Below, in pieces: positions 23,879 through 31,275 of a stretch of 56,426 nt of DNA. Position 1 is the first letter of the stretch; each line of letters begins with the position of its first letter. Position numbers and translations under genes: made by a program. Under the pieces are notes generated by a model. It was not told where the DNA came from, did not search any database, and saw only the letters and a program-made list of their open reading frames with translations. Location: positions 1 through 56,426 of the IMG/VR virus record IMGVR_UViG_3300020408_000007; one strand, 5' to 3'. This DNA comes from a virus.

Positions 23879-25328
23879 AATATGCGCGGACCTGAGTATG
23901 CTTATCTTCGTCTATGTCCCAATCGTCCGTGGGCAGCGATACAAAGTTACCTTGCCGATAACGCATCAACGCTTGGGTCATGCTGTCAACAAGGTCATCA
24001 TACTCTCCATTTGGAAACGCTGCAACTTCTTCAATAAGCTCATCGGCAAAGGTTTCATCAGGGGCGTACACCATGCCTGCCTCAAACAAAGGCGAGACCG
24101 CATGTACCCTTGAAACCTTGTCATTACCCCGTGATGGAGAGAAGTTAACAACAGGAATGCCGATATTGCGTAATTCATGCGTTAAAGGCATACCAGAAGC
24201 TTTCGCCTCAATTATCACCGTTTCTGGCTCCCAGAAGTTGTATTGATCCCAAGCTACCTGTTTTAACTCAGGAAAATCCCACCGCCCCTTCTTACTGTCT
24301 AACAAAATTAACCCTCTAGGGCCCCCAGCCTCCTCTGGCCTGAAGACACCCCAAGTTGTGATTGCAGAAAAATCCGCTGTCTCCTTCTTTGAAAACGCAG
24401 TATCATAGCTCTGTATTACATACTCAAGATTGGGCACATCCTCTTTTTCCCACCTTTGCCACCACTCTCGTGGTATAATAGCGTTTTCCTCGCCCGTGGG
24501 CCGTTGTTGGTACTGAGCGTTCCATTTCGAGGGCGGAATGGACGCTTTTACCTTCTCTAAATCATCTTTTGACCAAAACTCAGGCCATGTCGGGTCCCCA
24601 TCATCTAACAAAGCAGGCAGCTCAACTATCTCCCACTGGTCCGCTTTGGGGTCTTTATTCATCTGTCGTATAAGTTGCCCGGTCAAATCCTTCTGAGACC
24701 ACCGCGTCATAACCAGAATGATAGACCCACCCGGCTGTAGTCTCTGTCGGGGGCCCCCAGTATACCAATCCCAAGCGTCATCAAACCCGTTATTCGACAT
24801 CGCAGTCTGCTCAGAATGTGGGTCGTCAATGATAACAAGGTCTCCCCCGCGACCCGCAAGGTTTGATCCCACGCCAACCGCATAATACGTGCCGCCCCTG
24901 GCGGTATCCCAACGACCAGAAGCTTTACTGTCGGCTGAAAGCTTGGCTTCAGGAAATATTTCTGTGTAATCTTCCCTGTCCAAAAGGTTTTTGACCTTAC
25001 GACCAAAGCCTACGGCAAGCTCTGTGGTGTGCGTCGCCTGTATTATTTTCATATTTGGATTGCGGCCTATAAACCATGCAGGCAGAAAGTTCGACGCAAA
25101 CTCAGACTTTGTATGTCGCGGGGCCATGTTGATAATAAGTCTCTTGAGGGACCCATCAGCCACCCTTTGGAACTTCTCTGCGATGATTTTGTGATGCTCA
25201 CCTGCTATGAACTCAGGCCACATGGCGCGAACAAAGGTCAGGAAATCCTTGCGACAGGAATCTATCCTATCTAATTGAGCTAATCTTAACTGAAGTTTGA
25301 CCGCTCTATCTCTTGCGTCTTCACTCAT
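23871..25328 (-). CDS. terL: Terminase large subunit
   Basis: 485 aa. ATPase: deviant Walker A MAPRHTKSEFASN (residues 68-80), Walker B DLVIIDDPHS (163-172; acidic D168/D169), coupling region LVMTRWSQKD. Nuclease: SYDTAFSKKETADFSAIT (Asp309), ETVIIEAKASG (Glu374) and a late acidic YDDLVDSMTQAL. It packages DNA into the prohead and cuts it. Unlike most phages, the small subunit is not adjacent but about 5 kb away at 30304-30867, across a non-coding region. Confidence 0.92.
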   Translation of the reverse strand: MSEDARDRAVKLQLRLAQLDRIDSCRKDFLTFVRAMWPEFIAGEHHKIIAEKFQRVADGSLKRLIINMAPRHTKSEFASNFLPAWFIGRNPNMKIIQATHTTELAVGFGRKVKNLLDREDYTEIFPEAKLSADSKASGRWDTARGGTYYAVGVGSNLAGRGGDLVIIDDPHSEQTAMSNNGFDDAWDWYTGGPRQRLQPGGSIILVMTRWSQKDLTGQLIRQMNKDPKADQWEIVELPALLDDGDPTWPEFWSKDDLEKVKASIPPSKWNAQYQQRPTGEENAIIPREWWQRWEKEDVPNLEYVIQSYDTAFSKKETADFSAITTWGVFRPEEAGGPRGLILLDSKKGRWDFPELKQVAWDQYNFWEPETVIIEAKASGMPLTHELRNIGIPVVNFSPSRGNDKVSRVHAVSPLFEAGMVYAPDETFADELIEEVAAFPNGEYDDLVDSMTQALMRYRQGNFVSLPTDDWDIDEDKHTQVRAYYG

Positions 25329-25534
25329 GCCTTTTCTTTCGTCTCAACTTCTTCGTTTAATATACATTTTCTTTGAAAAAAGATAACTGGTGAAAAATTC
25401 TGCTCGACGTTCAACGCTAATTGTTCCAATCTTTGCCCACATTGCTCTAGAGACGTGTAGGGGCCCCAATCATCTCGTATATTAAAGCACTGTGGGTTTT
25501 GTCCTATACACACTACCAATAAGACAGTAAACAT
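25325..25534 (-). CDS. Small exported protein, first gene of the late operon
   Basis: 69 aa from ATG 25534 (AAAGGAGG 5 nt upstream; the GTG at 25540 is buried in that site). A short hydrophobic start MFTVLLVVCIG is followed by CFNIRDDWGPYTSLEQCGQR and a third Cys near QRKCIL. The 'Y-x-SLxxC' layout resembles 16318-16527. Probably secreted or membrane-anchored; function unknown. It overlaps the terminase start by 4 nt. Confidence 0.6.
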   Translation of the reverse strand: MFTVLLVVCIGQNPQCFNIRDDWGPYTSLEQCGQRLEQLALNVEQNFSPVIFFQRKCILNEEVETKEKA

Positions 25535-25563
25535 GCTCACCTCCTTTGCAGGGTTTTACCTTC

Positions 25564-25600
25564 ATTATATGCGATATTTTATATAATGATATCATTTTTT
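25564..25600 (-). promoter_or_regulatory. Putative late promoter with palindromic operator
   Basis: On the minus strand a perfect -10 TATAAT (25569-25564) lies 15 nt downstream of a 12-bp palindrome AATGATATCATT (25585-25596). No good -35 hexamer is present. The palindrome sits where an activator would replace it, so this may be an activator-dependent promoter for terminase, portal and capsid genes. Confidence 0.5.
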
Positions 25601-25935
25601 TACCTATTGTTTGTGAAAAACATGGACTACGTCGTCCTCTGGCGATCGCCCCTGGACGTCAATTTTTTGACGCGGGCCGTAAACCATTGTTTTTGCTTAA
25701 AATTAAGTCTACACGGGCCCCGATCAATAAAACTGGATCAATCGTTAAAAACTAGATGCAGCGTGTCATGATCCGTGGCGCAGCTCCCACAATTCACTAA
25801 CAATCGATCACGGATCACGGGTCATGGCGTCCAGTGATAGGTTTACAGCTCCGCCAGTTCGGCCCGTTGGGCAAGTTATCTGCTTTTATGTCACGGCTGC
25901 ACCTCGGATTCCGACGCGGGAAAGTCGAATTTCAA

Positions 25936-25986
25936 GCCGATCGATGTATAAACACCCGCCGATCGATCACGAGCTCGACGAGAATC
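25936..25986 (+). repeat. Direct repeat copy 1 (51 bp)
   Basis: The last 21 bases (25966-25986) are identical to 26141-26161; the preceding 30 match at about 19 positions, including TAAACA. The repeat contains CGAGCTCG and GATCGATC. Spacing to copy 2 is 175 bp. Confidence 0.85.
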
Positions 25987-26110
25987 AAGCAATTTTTGGC
26001 ATTTTTTGGCAATTAAGTGCGTCTGGCGGGAAAAATCGAGGTGCAGCGCGATGAATTTATTGATTTTGAGCAAAAAACCGCAAAAACTGGCTAAAAACTG
26101 CGATTTTCAG

Positions 26111-26161
26111 GCTGATCAGCGTGTAAACATACGACAATTAATCACGAGCTCGACGAGAATC
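26111..26161 (+). repeat. Direct repeat copy 2 (51 bp)
   Basis: Second copy of the 25936-25986 repeat: GCTGATCAGC start, GTAAACA in the middle and the same 21-bp tail ATCACGAGCTCGACGAGAAT plus C. It sits just before the terminator at 26194. Confidence 0.85.
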
Positions 26162-26193
26162 GCGTTAAAATGGGCCTATTTTTAACAAAAGAC

Positions 26194-26221
26194 AAAAAAA
26201 GGCCCGCCATATAAGCGGGCC
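26194..26221 (-). terminator. Intrinsic terminator after the Gp88-like gene
   Basis: Minus strand: GGCCCGC, a 7-nt loop, GCGGGCC, then seven T (arms 26221-26215 and 26207-26201). It isolates the early leftward genes from the late operon. Confidence 0.92.
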
Positions 26222-26241
26222 GGAGTCGTTAATTGTGGGGC

Positions 26242-26964
26242 TTATTTGGGCTTTTTAGACCTGCCAAGATCTCCAGCAATGTGATGACGGATTACAGCTC
26301 GCGGGCCAAGCTGGCCCATAAACTGATCGAGCTGCTCCGAATCGCTAAGCTGCTGATCAGAGTCTTTTGTGTTCTCCCATTGTCTCCGGACATTGTGGTA
26401 AGCCGCATAGCATCCGCCCTGCTCTTCGAGCTGTCCAGCAGCTCGCTTGCCGGATCCATGCCCAGAAAAAATAACCGGATAATCACGATCGCCCCGTGCG
26501 CACAACGGCTTTCCGTCCCCGCAATCAATACAGCTGAAATTATCCAGATATTCGGCAGGGCATCTGACAAGAGTCGTCCCGTCATATTTTGAAGATCTAA
26601 ATGATTTCGACTCGCGCCAAAATGATTCATCAACAATAGAGACGGCGGGCTGGCCCCGTTTAATCCACTGTACGGCCTGTTGGAAAGTGTCGGCAGAAAA
26701 ATTGATCACTGTTTTGGTTGGGCCCAAAAGGGCTTTATACCATTTGGGGTGAAAGTGAGAGTAAGTCATAGATTCACCCGCTCTGGGCTTAGCGTTCAAA
26801 ACTGCATCCATATAAACCAGATCAGGCATGTCTGAACCGCAACCGCTTGGATTCAGGCTGCAGCTCTTTGGGCAAGTGTCAAAAACAGACTGGTCACCCG
26901 CCCTATATGTCACGGCGCAGCCCTTAGTTTTTGTAGCTCTGCTTATTTCCACTGTCTTTAACAT
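26242..26964 (-). CDS. Gp88/DUF7227-like Cys-rich protein
   Basis: 240 aa. Cys clusters FDTCPKSCSLNPSGCGS near the N-terminus and FSCIDCGDGKPLCARG near residue 158 suggest a bound metal or Fe-S cluster. The order YSHFHPKWYKAL, WIKRGQPAVSIVDESFW and DYPVIFSGHGSGKRA resembles phage 'Gene product 88'/DUF7227 proteins. Biochemical role unknown. It is the last gene before a strong terminator; its start overlaps 26958-27191 by 7 nt. Confidence 0.65.
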   Translation of the reverse strand: MLKTVEISRATKTKGCAVTYRAGDQSVFDTCPKSCSLNPSGCGSDMPDLVYMDAVLNAKPRAGESMTYSHFHPKWYKALLGPTKTVINFSADTFQQAVQWIKRGQPAVSIVDESFWRESKSFRSSKYDGTTLVRCPAEYLDNFSCIDCGDGKPLCARGDRDYPVIFSGHGSGKRAAGQLEEQGGCYAAYHNVRRQWENTKDSDQQLSDSEQLDQFMGQLGPRAVIRHHIAGDLGRSKKPK

Positions 26965-27191
26965 TGCTCAATTCTCCGACCATATGAGTCAAGCTCCGTG
27001 TAAACTCGACGCTGAATTAAGTGCACTATGTCTGCGGTTTCGTGCTTGTCCGGTATATCGTACAGATCGAGCTGCCAAAATTTTCCGCCGTATTCCATAA
27101 TTACCCCGACGTCATCCCCATGTATTGGGTGCTCGTAAAACTTGCGGCCCGCGACTTTAAAAAGCGGCTTGAATTTTGTAATTTTGTGCAT
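26958..27191 (-). CDS. Small early hypothetical protein
   Basis: 77 aa, MHKITKFKPLFKVAGRKFYE, then HPIHGDDVGVIMEYGGKFWQ. Similar short 'GDE' proteins are common early phage genes. It has the AATGGAGATT leader seen before several other early genes. Function unknown. Confidence 0.62.
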   Translation of the reverse strand: MHKITKFKPLFKVAGRKFYEHPIHGDDVGVIMEYGGKFWQLDLYDIPDKHETADIVHLIQRRVYTELDSYGRRIEQC

Positions 27192-27258
27192 TTTTGAATC
27201 TCCATTAATTGCACTGTTTTGATGAATATAAGACTAACCCCATATTGGGCTTTATGTC

Positions 27259-27292
27259 AAAAAAAAAGCCCAGATCTGACTCTGGGCTTTTC
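27259..27292 (-). terminator. Intrinsic terminator after the DUF932 gene
   Basis: AGCCCAGA (27267-27274), 6-nt loop, TCTGGGCT (27281-27288), with nine A on the plus strand to the left (T-run on the minus strand) and TTTT to the right. It works best leftward but could act both ways. Confidence 0.88.
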
Positions 27293-27310
27293 TTAATGTT
27301 GAAGCTGCTG

Positions 27311-28456
27311 TTAGGCTGCTATACTGGCCCGACTCACGCTAGCCCAATTGGCGGGGCTCATGTTTAAAACATCCCCGCCCAGACGTTGCCATTCATCGAC
27401 GTGATCAGCTTCAGCATTATTCGCGCAAGCTGTCACGGCGTTCATGAGGGTGGCGCGGCTTATCGGCTGGCCCTGCTCATATCCAGACTGGCCGATCGTA
27501 TTTAAAAGCCCGTCAAAAATTGTGCTTGTTTGCTTTTTAGGAATTGCAAGCACTTTGCCAAGCTGTTCAACCGCGCCTTGCGTGTAGGTCCCTTCAATCA
27601 CGTCCCCTGCTGCTGCCTTCATCTGCTCCAGTACAGCGTCGAAAGATTCGCGGCTGGCATAATTGCGGGTAATGTCGCGCAGCTTCAAGCCAAGTGCCGC
27701 ATTATCCGCATTTTTTGCTTCGTCTGAAAGAATGCTCCAAGTGTCATCATCCCCGCGAGCTGACGTAATGTGCGAGCTGCGCGACCTGTTTTGCGTTTGC
27801 ATTCCGTTTAAGCAGGCCAGTGTCCAGTTAATCTGAAACACTTGAATAGAGCCCTGACCAACCTCAGAATTACTGATACCGATTCCCAGTGCCATAACAT
27901 CACCAACATTTGCGCCTTCGCCAATTATGGTCTCAGACTTGAATCGGGCATAAAGCCTTTTTTCTGTAATGTCTGCGTTTTGGATTTTCCACTGGGCGTC
28001 TGATTCCATCAGCTCAGGCAAAACAGTTTCAATCAAGTGCACATTGTCAAAAGTCTTGAACTTGTCAGAAACAAAAGCCCGTGCAGTCCCATAAGTTTCG
28101 GTGTCCATGTGCGTCCGGATCATGCGGGTCACTGGTTCATTTTGCCATATAGCATTCACAAGTCCGTCCCATTCTTCAGGATAGCTAGACTGCAGCCGTC
28201 TAGCAGTCCGCACGTCTATTCCAGCACGGGCTGCTATCTGGTCAAAAGCAACATCATTGATCCATAAATGTCTAGTGGGCTCACCGCCCTGACCCTCCAA
28301 AATAATTGAAGACTTACGGGGCTCTAATAATTCTGCAGTTTTATAAAAAGCTTGGTCAGTTGGCACTAGAAAGTCCTGTGATCTAGCAGCCTGATCCTGC
28401 ACCTTTAGCATGAGGTTTTGTAAAGTGTTGCCTTCGTTTTCAATAACGTGTGTCAT
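27311..28456 (-). CDS. DUF932-family protein
   Basis: 381 aa. The order FLVPTDQAFYKTAELLEPRK, LWINDVAFDQIAARAGI, RLYARFKSETIIGEGANVGD, GISNSEVGQGSIQVFQINWT and LACLNGMQT is the DUF932 signature seen in many phages and plasmids. The C-terminal part (TRATLMNAVTACANNAEADH-like) is polar. Its own sigma-70 promoter and terminator make it a separate unit. Function of DUF932 is not established. Confidence 0.85.
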   Translation of the reverse strand: MTHVIENEGNTLQNLMLKVQDQAARSQDFLVPTDQAFYKTAELLEPRKSSIILEGQGGEPTRHLWINDVAFDQIAARAGIDVRTARRLQSSYPEEWDGLVNAIWQNEPVTRMIRTHMDTETYGTARAFVSDKFKTFDNVHLIETVLPELMESDAQWKIQNADITEKRLYARFKSETIIGEGANVGDVMALGIGISNSEVGQGSIQVFQINWTLACLNGMQTQNRSRSSHITSARGDDDTWSILSDEAKNADNAALGLKLRDITRNYASRESFDAVLEQMKAAAGDVIEGTYTQGAVEQLGKVLAIPKKQTSTIFDGLLNTIGQSGYEQGQPISRATLMNAVTACANNAEADHVDEWQRLGGDVLNMSPANWASVSRASIAA

Positions 28457-28491
28457 GTCTAAATCTCCATTATGACAGTTGAATTATTATT

Positions 28492-28520
28492 GTTATAGGC
28501 TTTGTCCTATATACTGTCAA
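28492..28520 (-). promoter_or_regulatory. Sigma-70 promoter for the DUF932 gene
   Basis: Minus strand TTGACA (28520-28515), 17-nt spacer, TATAAC (28497-28492). The transcript would start about 30 nt before the AATGGAGATT ribosome binding leader. Confidence 0.78.
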
Positions 28521-28531
28521 ACAGAAATTTT

Positions 28532-28563
28532 AAAAAATTCCCCCGCCAAAATGTGACGGGGGA
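28532..28563 (-). terminator. Intrinsic terminator
   Basis: Minus strand TCCCCCGTCA, 5-nt loop, TGGCGGGGGA (10-bp stem with one G-T pair, 28563-28539), then ATTTTTTA. It closes the unit that ends with 28568-28666 and lies next to the DUF932 promoter. Confidence 0.88.
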
Positions 28564-28567
28564 TCTT

Positions 28568-28666
28568 TTAAAGTTTAGGCCATTTAAGCTTTTTTCTTTT
28601 ATAAGGTTTTGAGGGCTCTTTGCCCTGCGGATAAAAAAGCCAGTGATATATTTTGATCAAGAACAT
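28568..28666 (-). CDS. Tiny basic peptide (32 aa)
   Basis: ATG at 28666 overlaps the end of 28657-29136; stop TAA at 28570-28568 abuts the terminator stem. Peptide MFLIKIYHWLFYPQGKEPSK then PYKRKKLKWPKL: aromatic start, basic end. Operon position between gene and terminator supports it, but the ribosome binding site is only moderate (GGAAA). Confidence 0.5.
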   Translation of the reverse strand: MFLIKIYHWLFYPQGKEPSKPYKRKKLKWPKL

Positions 28667-29136
28667 GCGGCAGTTTCCATAACGACTTCTTCGTTGTACT
28701 CTTCATCATCATGCTGACGGGTTTCTTTTGTGATAATGAAGCCTTCCCGATTCACGTAATGGCGGGGGTCTGTAAATGTCCAATGAACTCCCTCTTCTGT
28801 GTCGGTAATAATGACGGCCCAAATATGTTTCAAAACACTTTCTTTCCATTCGCCTGTCATGTCTGCGGGAGACAAGTTTTGTCTGTCTGCTATTTTGGCG
28901 AACGCTGCATTAAGTGTTAGGAAGTAATCTCCATTAGGGTCTCTGATTTCTTCATAGGGAAATTCTTTCGCCTCAATAGTTCTTTCAATTGTGAAGTCGT
29001 GCCCGTCATCCGTTCGCTTCCAATTAAACTCATCAGGATTAATTTTTGCCAATTCAAAAGCTTTTTCTTCACTTTCGGCAATGACTATGGCCTCATAGCC
29101 CACATCTTTTGTTGCTATAACTTTAAAACTTTTCAT
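28657..29136 (-). CDS. Early hypothetical protein
   Basis: 159 aa, acidic. N-terminal KSFKVIATKDVGYEAIVIAE with SEEKAFELAKINPDEFNW is a short alpha/beta domain common among phage early proteins (the 'V-x-A-x-x-Ex-A' pattern). C-terminus very acidic. It overlaps 29133-29477 by 4 nt. No function known. Confidence 0.6.
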   Translation of the reverse strand: MKSFKVIATKDVGYEAIVIAESEEKAFELAKINPDEFNWKRTDDGHDFTIERTIEAKEFPYEEIRDPNGDYFLTLNAAFAKIADRQNLSPADMTGEWKESVLKHIWAVIITDTEEGVHWTFTDPRHYVNREGFIITKETRQHDDEEYNEEVVMETAACS

Positions 29137-29477
29137 TTTTTTTCCTTCTCTATAATTCCAGTGAATTTAACATAAACAGACTCACCACGGGCCTGTTCAG
29201 CAGCCTCTACTGCGTCTGCCCTGTGTTCATTAAGCTCATAAAAATCGACATTGGTATTTTTAACAGCTTGCCAAAGTAAGTCAAAAAACTGCTGCCTGTT
29301 CATGTCAGTGCCCACATCTTTCGGCATTATGCAAACTTCACGCTCACAATCATGACACCATTGTGAAATGTCATCGTTATGCCATTGTTTGCGGCTGTTA
29401 CAAAAAAACCTATTTGCAACCCAATCACTGCCGCCGCACTCCTCACAAACATGAGGTGTTTCTTCAAAACTAAACAT
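29133..29477 (-). CDS. Zinc-ribbon-containing early protein
   Basis: 114 aa. CEECGGSDWVANRFFC, then WCHDCEREVCI gives two CxxC pairs plus extra Cys and His, consistent with zinc ribbons in the first 55 residues. The rest is helical (FFDLLWQAVKNTNVDFYELN). Could bind nucleic acid or protein. Overlaps the following and preceding genes by a few bases. Confidence 0.65.
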   Translation of the reverse strand: MFSFEETPHVCEECGGSDWVANRFFCNSRKQWHNDDISQWCHDCEREVCIMPKDVGTDMNRQQFFDLLWQAVKNTNVDFYELNEHRADAVEAAEQARGESVYVKFTGIIEKEKK

Positions 29478-29676
29478 TGTGAGTCCTCAAATACCATTCT
29501 TTATATTTTTTGTAGGCCAACAGCTTGTAGGCGTACAAGTCTGCGAACTCCCAATCTGCTATAGGGTCAAAATCATCAAAGACGGTTTCTATCTCATTCT
29601 CAATCATCACCATTAATGCGTTAGCTTCTGGTGGGGATAGCTCAAGAGGTTTAAGAATTTTCTGTGTTGTTTTCAT
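29470..29676 (-). CDS. Small acidic helical protein
   Basis: 68 aa: MKTTQKILKPLELSPPEANA and FDDFDPIADWEFADLYAYKL. Helical, acidic, ends in a basic-aromatic stretch. It overlaps both neighbours. Function unknown; could be an inhibitor-type early protein. Confidence 0.55.
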   Translation of the reverse strand: MKTTQKILKPLELSPPEANALMVMIENEIETVFDDFDPIADWEFADLYAYKLLAYKKYKEWYLRTHNV

Positions 29677-29933
29677 AGCAAGCCCCCCAGCATATAAGTC
29701 ATAAAATCATTTTGCTTTGTGATAACGCCATCAGAATATTTATAGATGCCATGCAGCTCCATGCCCTCACGTTTCTTTTTACAAACGTGAATCATGTCCC
29801 CATCTTTCAAACTGTCTGGAAATACGGAAAGAGTGTGAGCTAAAGCAGGCCCAATATCAGAAAGTTTCTTTGCTTTAGAATAAATAGAAAAGCCGCTGCT
29901 ACGCTGCTTTGGGGTTGCATACCAATAGGTCAT
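29673..29933 (-). CDS. Small early hypothetical protein
   Basis: 86 aa from ATG 29933, which stands 6 nt after AAAGGAG; the in-frame ATG at 29939 overlaps that site. Sequence MTYWYATPKQRSSGFSIYSK and MIHVCKKKREGMELHGIYKY. A dedicated promoter lies just upstream. Function unknown. Confidence 0.6.
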   Translation of the reverse strand: MTYWYATPKQRSSGFSIYSKAKKLSDIGPALAHTLSVFPDSLKDGDMIHVCKKKREGMELHGIYKYSDGVITKQNDFMTYMLGGLL

Positions 29934-29965
29934 GCCCATCTCCTTTAGTTACTGTTGACGACTAA

Positions 29966-29993
29966 AGGATAAGTCTTATACAACAAATGTCAA
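29966..29993 (-). promoter_or_regulatory. Sigma-70-like promoter for the 29.9-28.6 kb leftward unit
   Basis: Minus strand TTGACA (29993-29988), 16-nt spacer, TATCCT (29971-29966). The -35 lies within the 3' end of the nuclease gene. Drives five small early genes. Confidence 0.65.
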
Positions 29994-30401
29994 GTCTAAA
30001 AATTCTTGCCAATTTATTGGATTAGAAAATTTAAACTGGGGCTCTAACAACAATCCTCTGTCCACCAACTCAATTGCTTGTTCCCCGTTATAGACAAAAA
30101 TGTCTGCATTTTTTGTGTGTACAAAAATATAAGTTGGGGCGTGTTTGTGCTGAGTCATCCAAGACACTTGGTGTGGAGATAACCGGACGGCAGAGCCCTT
30201 TGTTGTTTTTAACTCTACAAAATAAAATTTTCCCAATTCAGAACAAACGACAAGATCAGGCACACCAAGAGAAGCCCAACTCTCCAAACGGGTGAGTCGG
30301 ATATTAGGCCGACACTTCTTCTGATGTTTCCGAAATTTCTGATAAAAGCTCGACTCCAGATTTTTCTTCTTCTGGGGTGATGTTGATAATATCGTGTCCA
30401 T
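29976..30401 (-). CDS. VRR-NUC/PD-(D/E)xK nuclease
   Basis: 141 aa. ESSFYQKFRKHQ (Glu16), then SWASLGVPDLVVC (Asp49) and FYFVELKT (Glu63, Lys65) form the E...PD...ExK active site of VRR-NUC-type nucleases, which resolve branched DNA or trim ends. Start at 30401 overlaps terminase small by 98 nt in another frame; a later CTG start is possible but the conserved Glu16 region lies inside the overlap, so the overlap is probably real. A role in DNA maturation or recombination is inferred. Confidence 0.8.
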   Translation of the reverse strand: MDTILSTSPQKKKNLESSFYQKFRKHQKKCRPNIRLTRLESWASLGVPDLVVCSELGKFYFVELKTTKGSAVRLSPHQVSWMTQHKHAPTYIFVHTKNADIFVYNGEQAIELVDRGLLLEPQFKFSNPINWQEFLDLTFVV

Positions 30402-30867
30402 GCTGGTCTTTTAATTCCTGCAAAGCCTTTTCAACTTCTTCACGAGACATGCTGTCAATCGACCCATGTCTAATTTCAGACTTATTAATGTAAATATTTC
30501 CCTGAGCCTGCCCCCTACGATATTCAGCTTGGACGGCTGCAGAGTATGCCCCATTTTCAATAGCCAGGTCACGTATGCGCTGCATGTCACGGACATGACG
30601 GGCAAAAGTAATGCCGTACTTTTCATCCAACTCTGCCCTGTATGCTTTTATAGCAGCTACAACATTTGGGTGCATGTTTGAATTAGTAAGCTCAGAAGCT
30701 TTCACATGTGCAGACTTTTCAGGATAGCCTGCATTTATAGCGGCTTGACGTTTTGTAATCATACCGTCGTTTGCAACAAACTCTTTCACAAACTTCTCTT
30801 GTTTGGGCGTCAGAGGAGTTTCTATGCTTTTACGAGGTCTACCTCTAGATTTTTTGACGACTTGCAT
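30304..30867 (-). CDS. terS: Terminase small subunit
   Basis: 187 aa. Basic start KKSRGRPRKSIETPLTPKQE, then FVKEFVANDGMITKRQAAIN with AGYPEKSAHVKASEL is the helix-turn-helix DNA-binding domain of Terminase_2 small subunits. Central helices form the oligomer (KYGITFARHVRDMQRIRDLA); the C-terminus is acidic and likely binds TerL. The gene is unlinked from terL and overlaps the nuclease gene. Confidence 0.85.
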   Translation of the reverse strand: MQVVKKSRGRPRKSIETPLTPKQEKFVKEFVANDGMITKRQAAINAGYPEKSAHVKASELTNSNMHPNVVAAIKAYRAELDEKYGITFARHVRDMQRIRDLAIENGAYSAAVQAEYRRGQAQGNIYINKSEIRHGSIDSMSREEVEKALQELKDQHGHDIINITPEEEKSGVELLSEISETSEEVSA

Positions 30868-30939
30868 TGTAGCCCTTTATATAGCTTCCTATCCTAAAAC
30901 TAAATGAATAAAGCTATTTTGGCAACCAATAGGAAAAAA

Positions 30940-31163
30940 GTTACATGTTACAAAAAAAGTTACAAAATTATTTTTGTATATATATGTTATTATTGTAGAA
31001 ATTGCCTGTGTAACATTTTGATCATTTGAATCGCCTTAAAAAAATGAAAAAAATATTTTTTTGTTAAATCTGTACATATATAAGTTTCACAGCAAGCAAC
31101 CCCTTATCCAGCAAGGGTTACAGCGTAACTTTTTTGTGTTTGAAAAGTGTTACAAAAGTTACA
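30940..31163. repeat. GTTACA repeat array
   Basis: GTTACA at 30940, 30947, 30959, 31117, 31149 and 31158 (plus strand), TGTAAC at 31009 and GTAAC at 31125: eight copies in ~225 nt of AT-rich non-coding DNA just upstream of terS. The 408-nt gap 30868-31275 holds no credible gene. Suggests iterons or a multi-site operator. Confidence 0.8.
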
Positions 31164-31198
31164 CCCTGCTCTGGTCATCGCAACAGAACAGGGTGTAA
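31159..31198 (-). terminator. Hairpin terminator after 31276-31662
   Basis: TTACACCCTG (31159-31168) pairs with CAGGGTGTAA (31189-31198), 10 bp, with a second CTG/CAG pairing inside. On the minus strand it is followed by CTTTTG, a weak U tract, so termination may be partial. One GTTACA copy is part of the stem. Confidence 0.6.
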
Positions 31199-31275
31199 TT
31201 GTCAATCAACAGCAGAATGGAGATTCTTGCATACATAACCCTAGTCCGTGGGCCGTGCATCGTCAAGTTTTTTTT

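Larger units (their letters stand above)
25557..26190. other. Long non-coding region, candidate origin/packaging locus
   Basis: About 630 nt without a credible gene. It holds ~10 GATC sites between 25640 and 26130, the palindrome GGCGATCGCC near 25642, CGAGCTCG twice, the inverted pair ATGATCCGTG (25767-25776) / CACGGATCAC (25810-25819), and two ~51-bp direct repeats. It is downstream of a terminator and upstream of terL, so it is not read through from the right. Function is inference; origin, pac site or regulatory hub are all possible. Confidence 0.6.

Noticed and set aside
25546-26054. Plus-strand short frames in the non-coding locus
   Set aside because: Composition is not protein-like, no ribosome binding sites, and the DNA is full of palindromes and repeats.
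30868-31275. CRISPR-like array
   Set aside because: GTTACA units are only 6 bases with irregular spacing and no spacers of uniform length.
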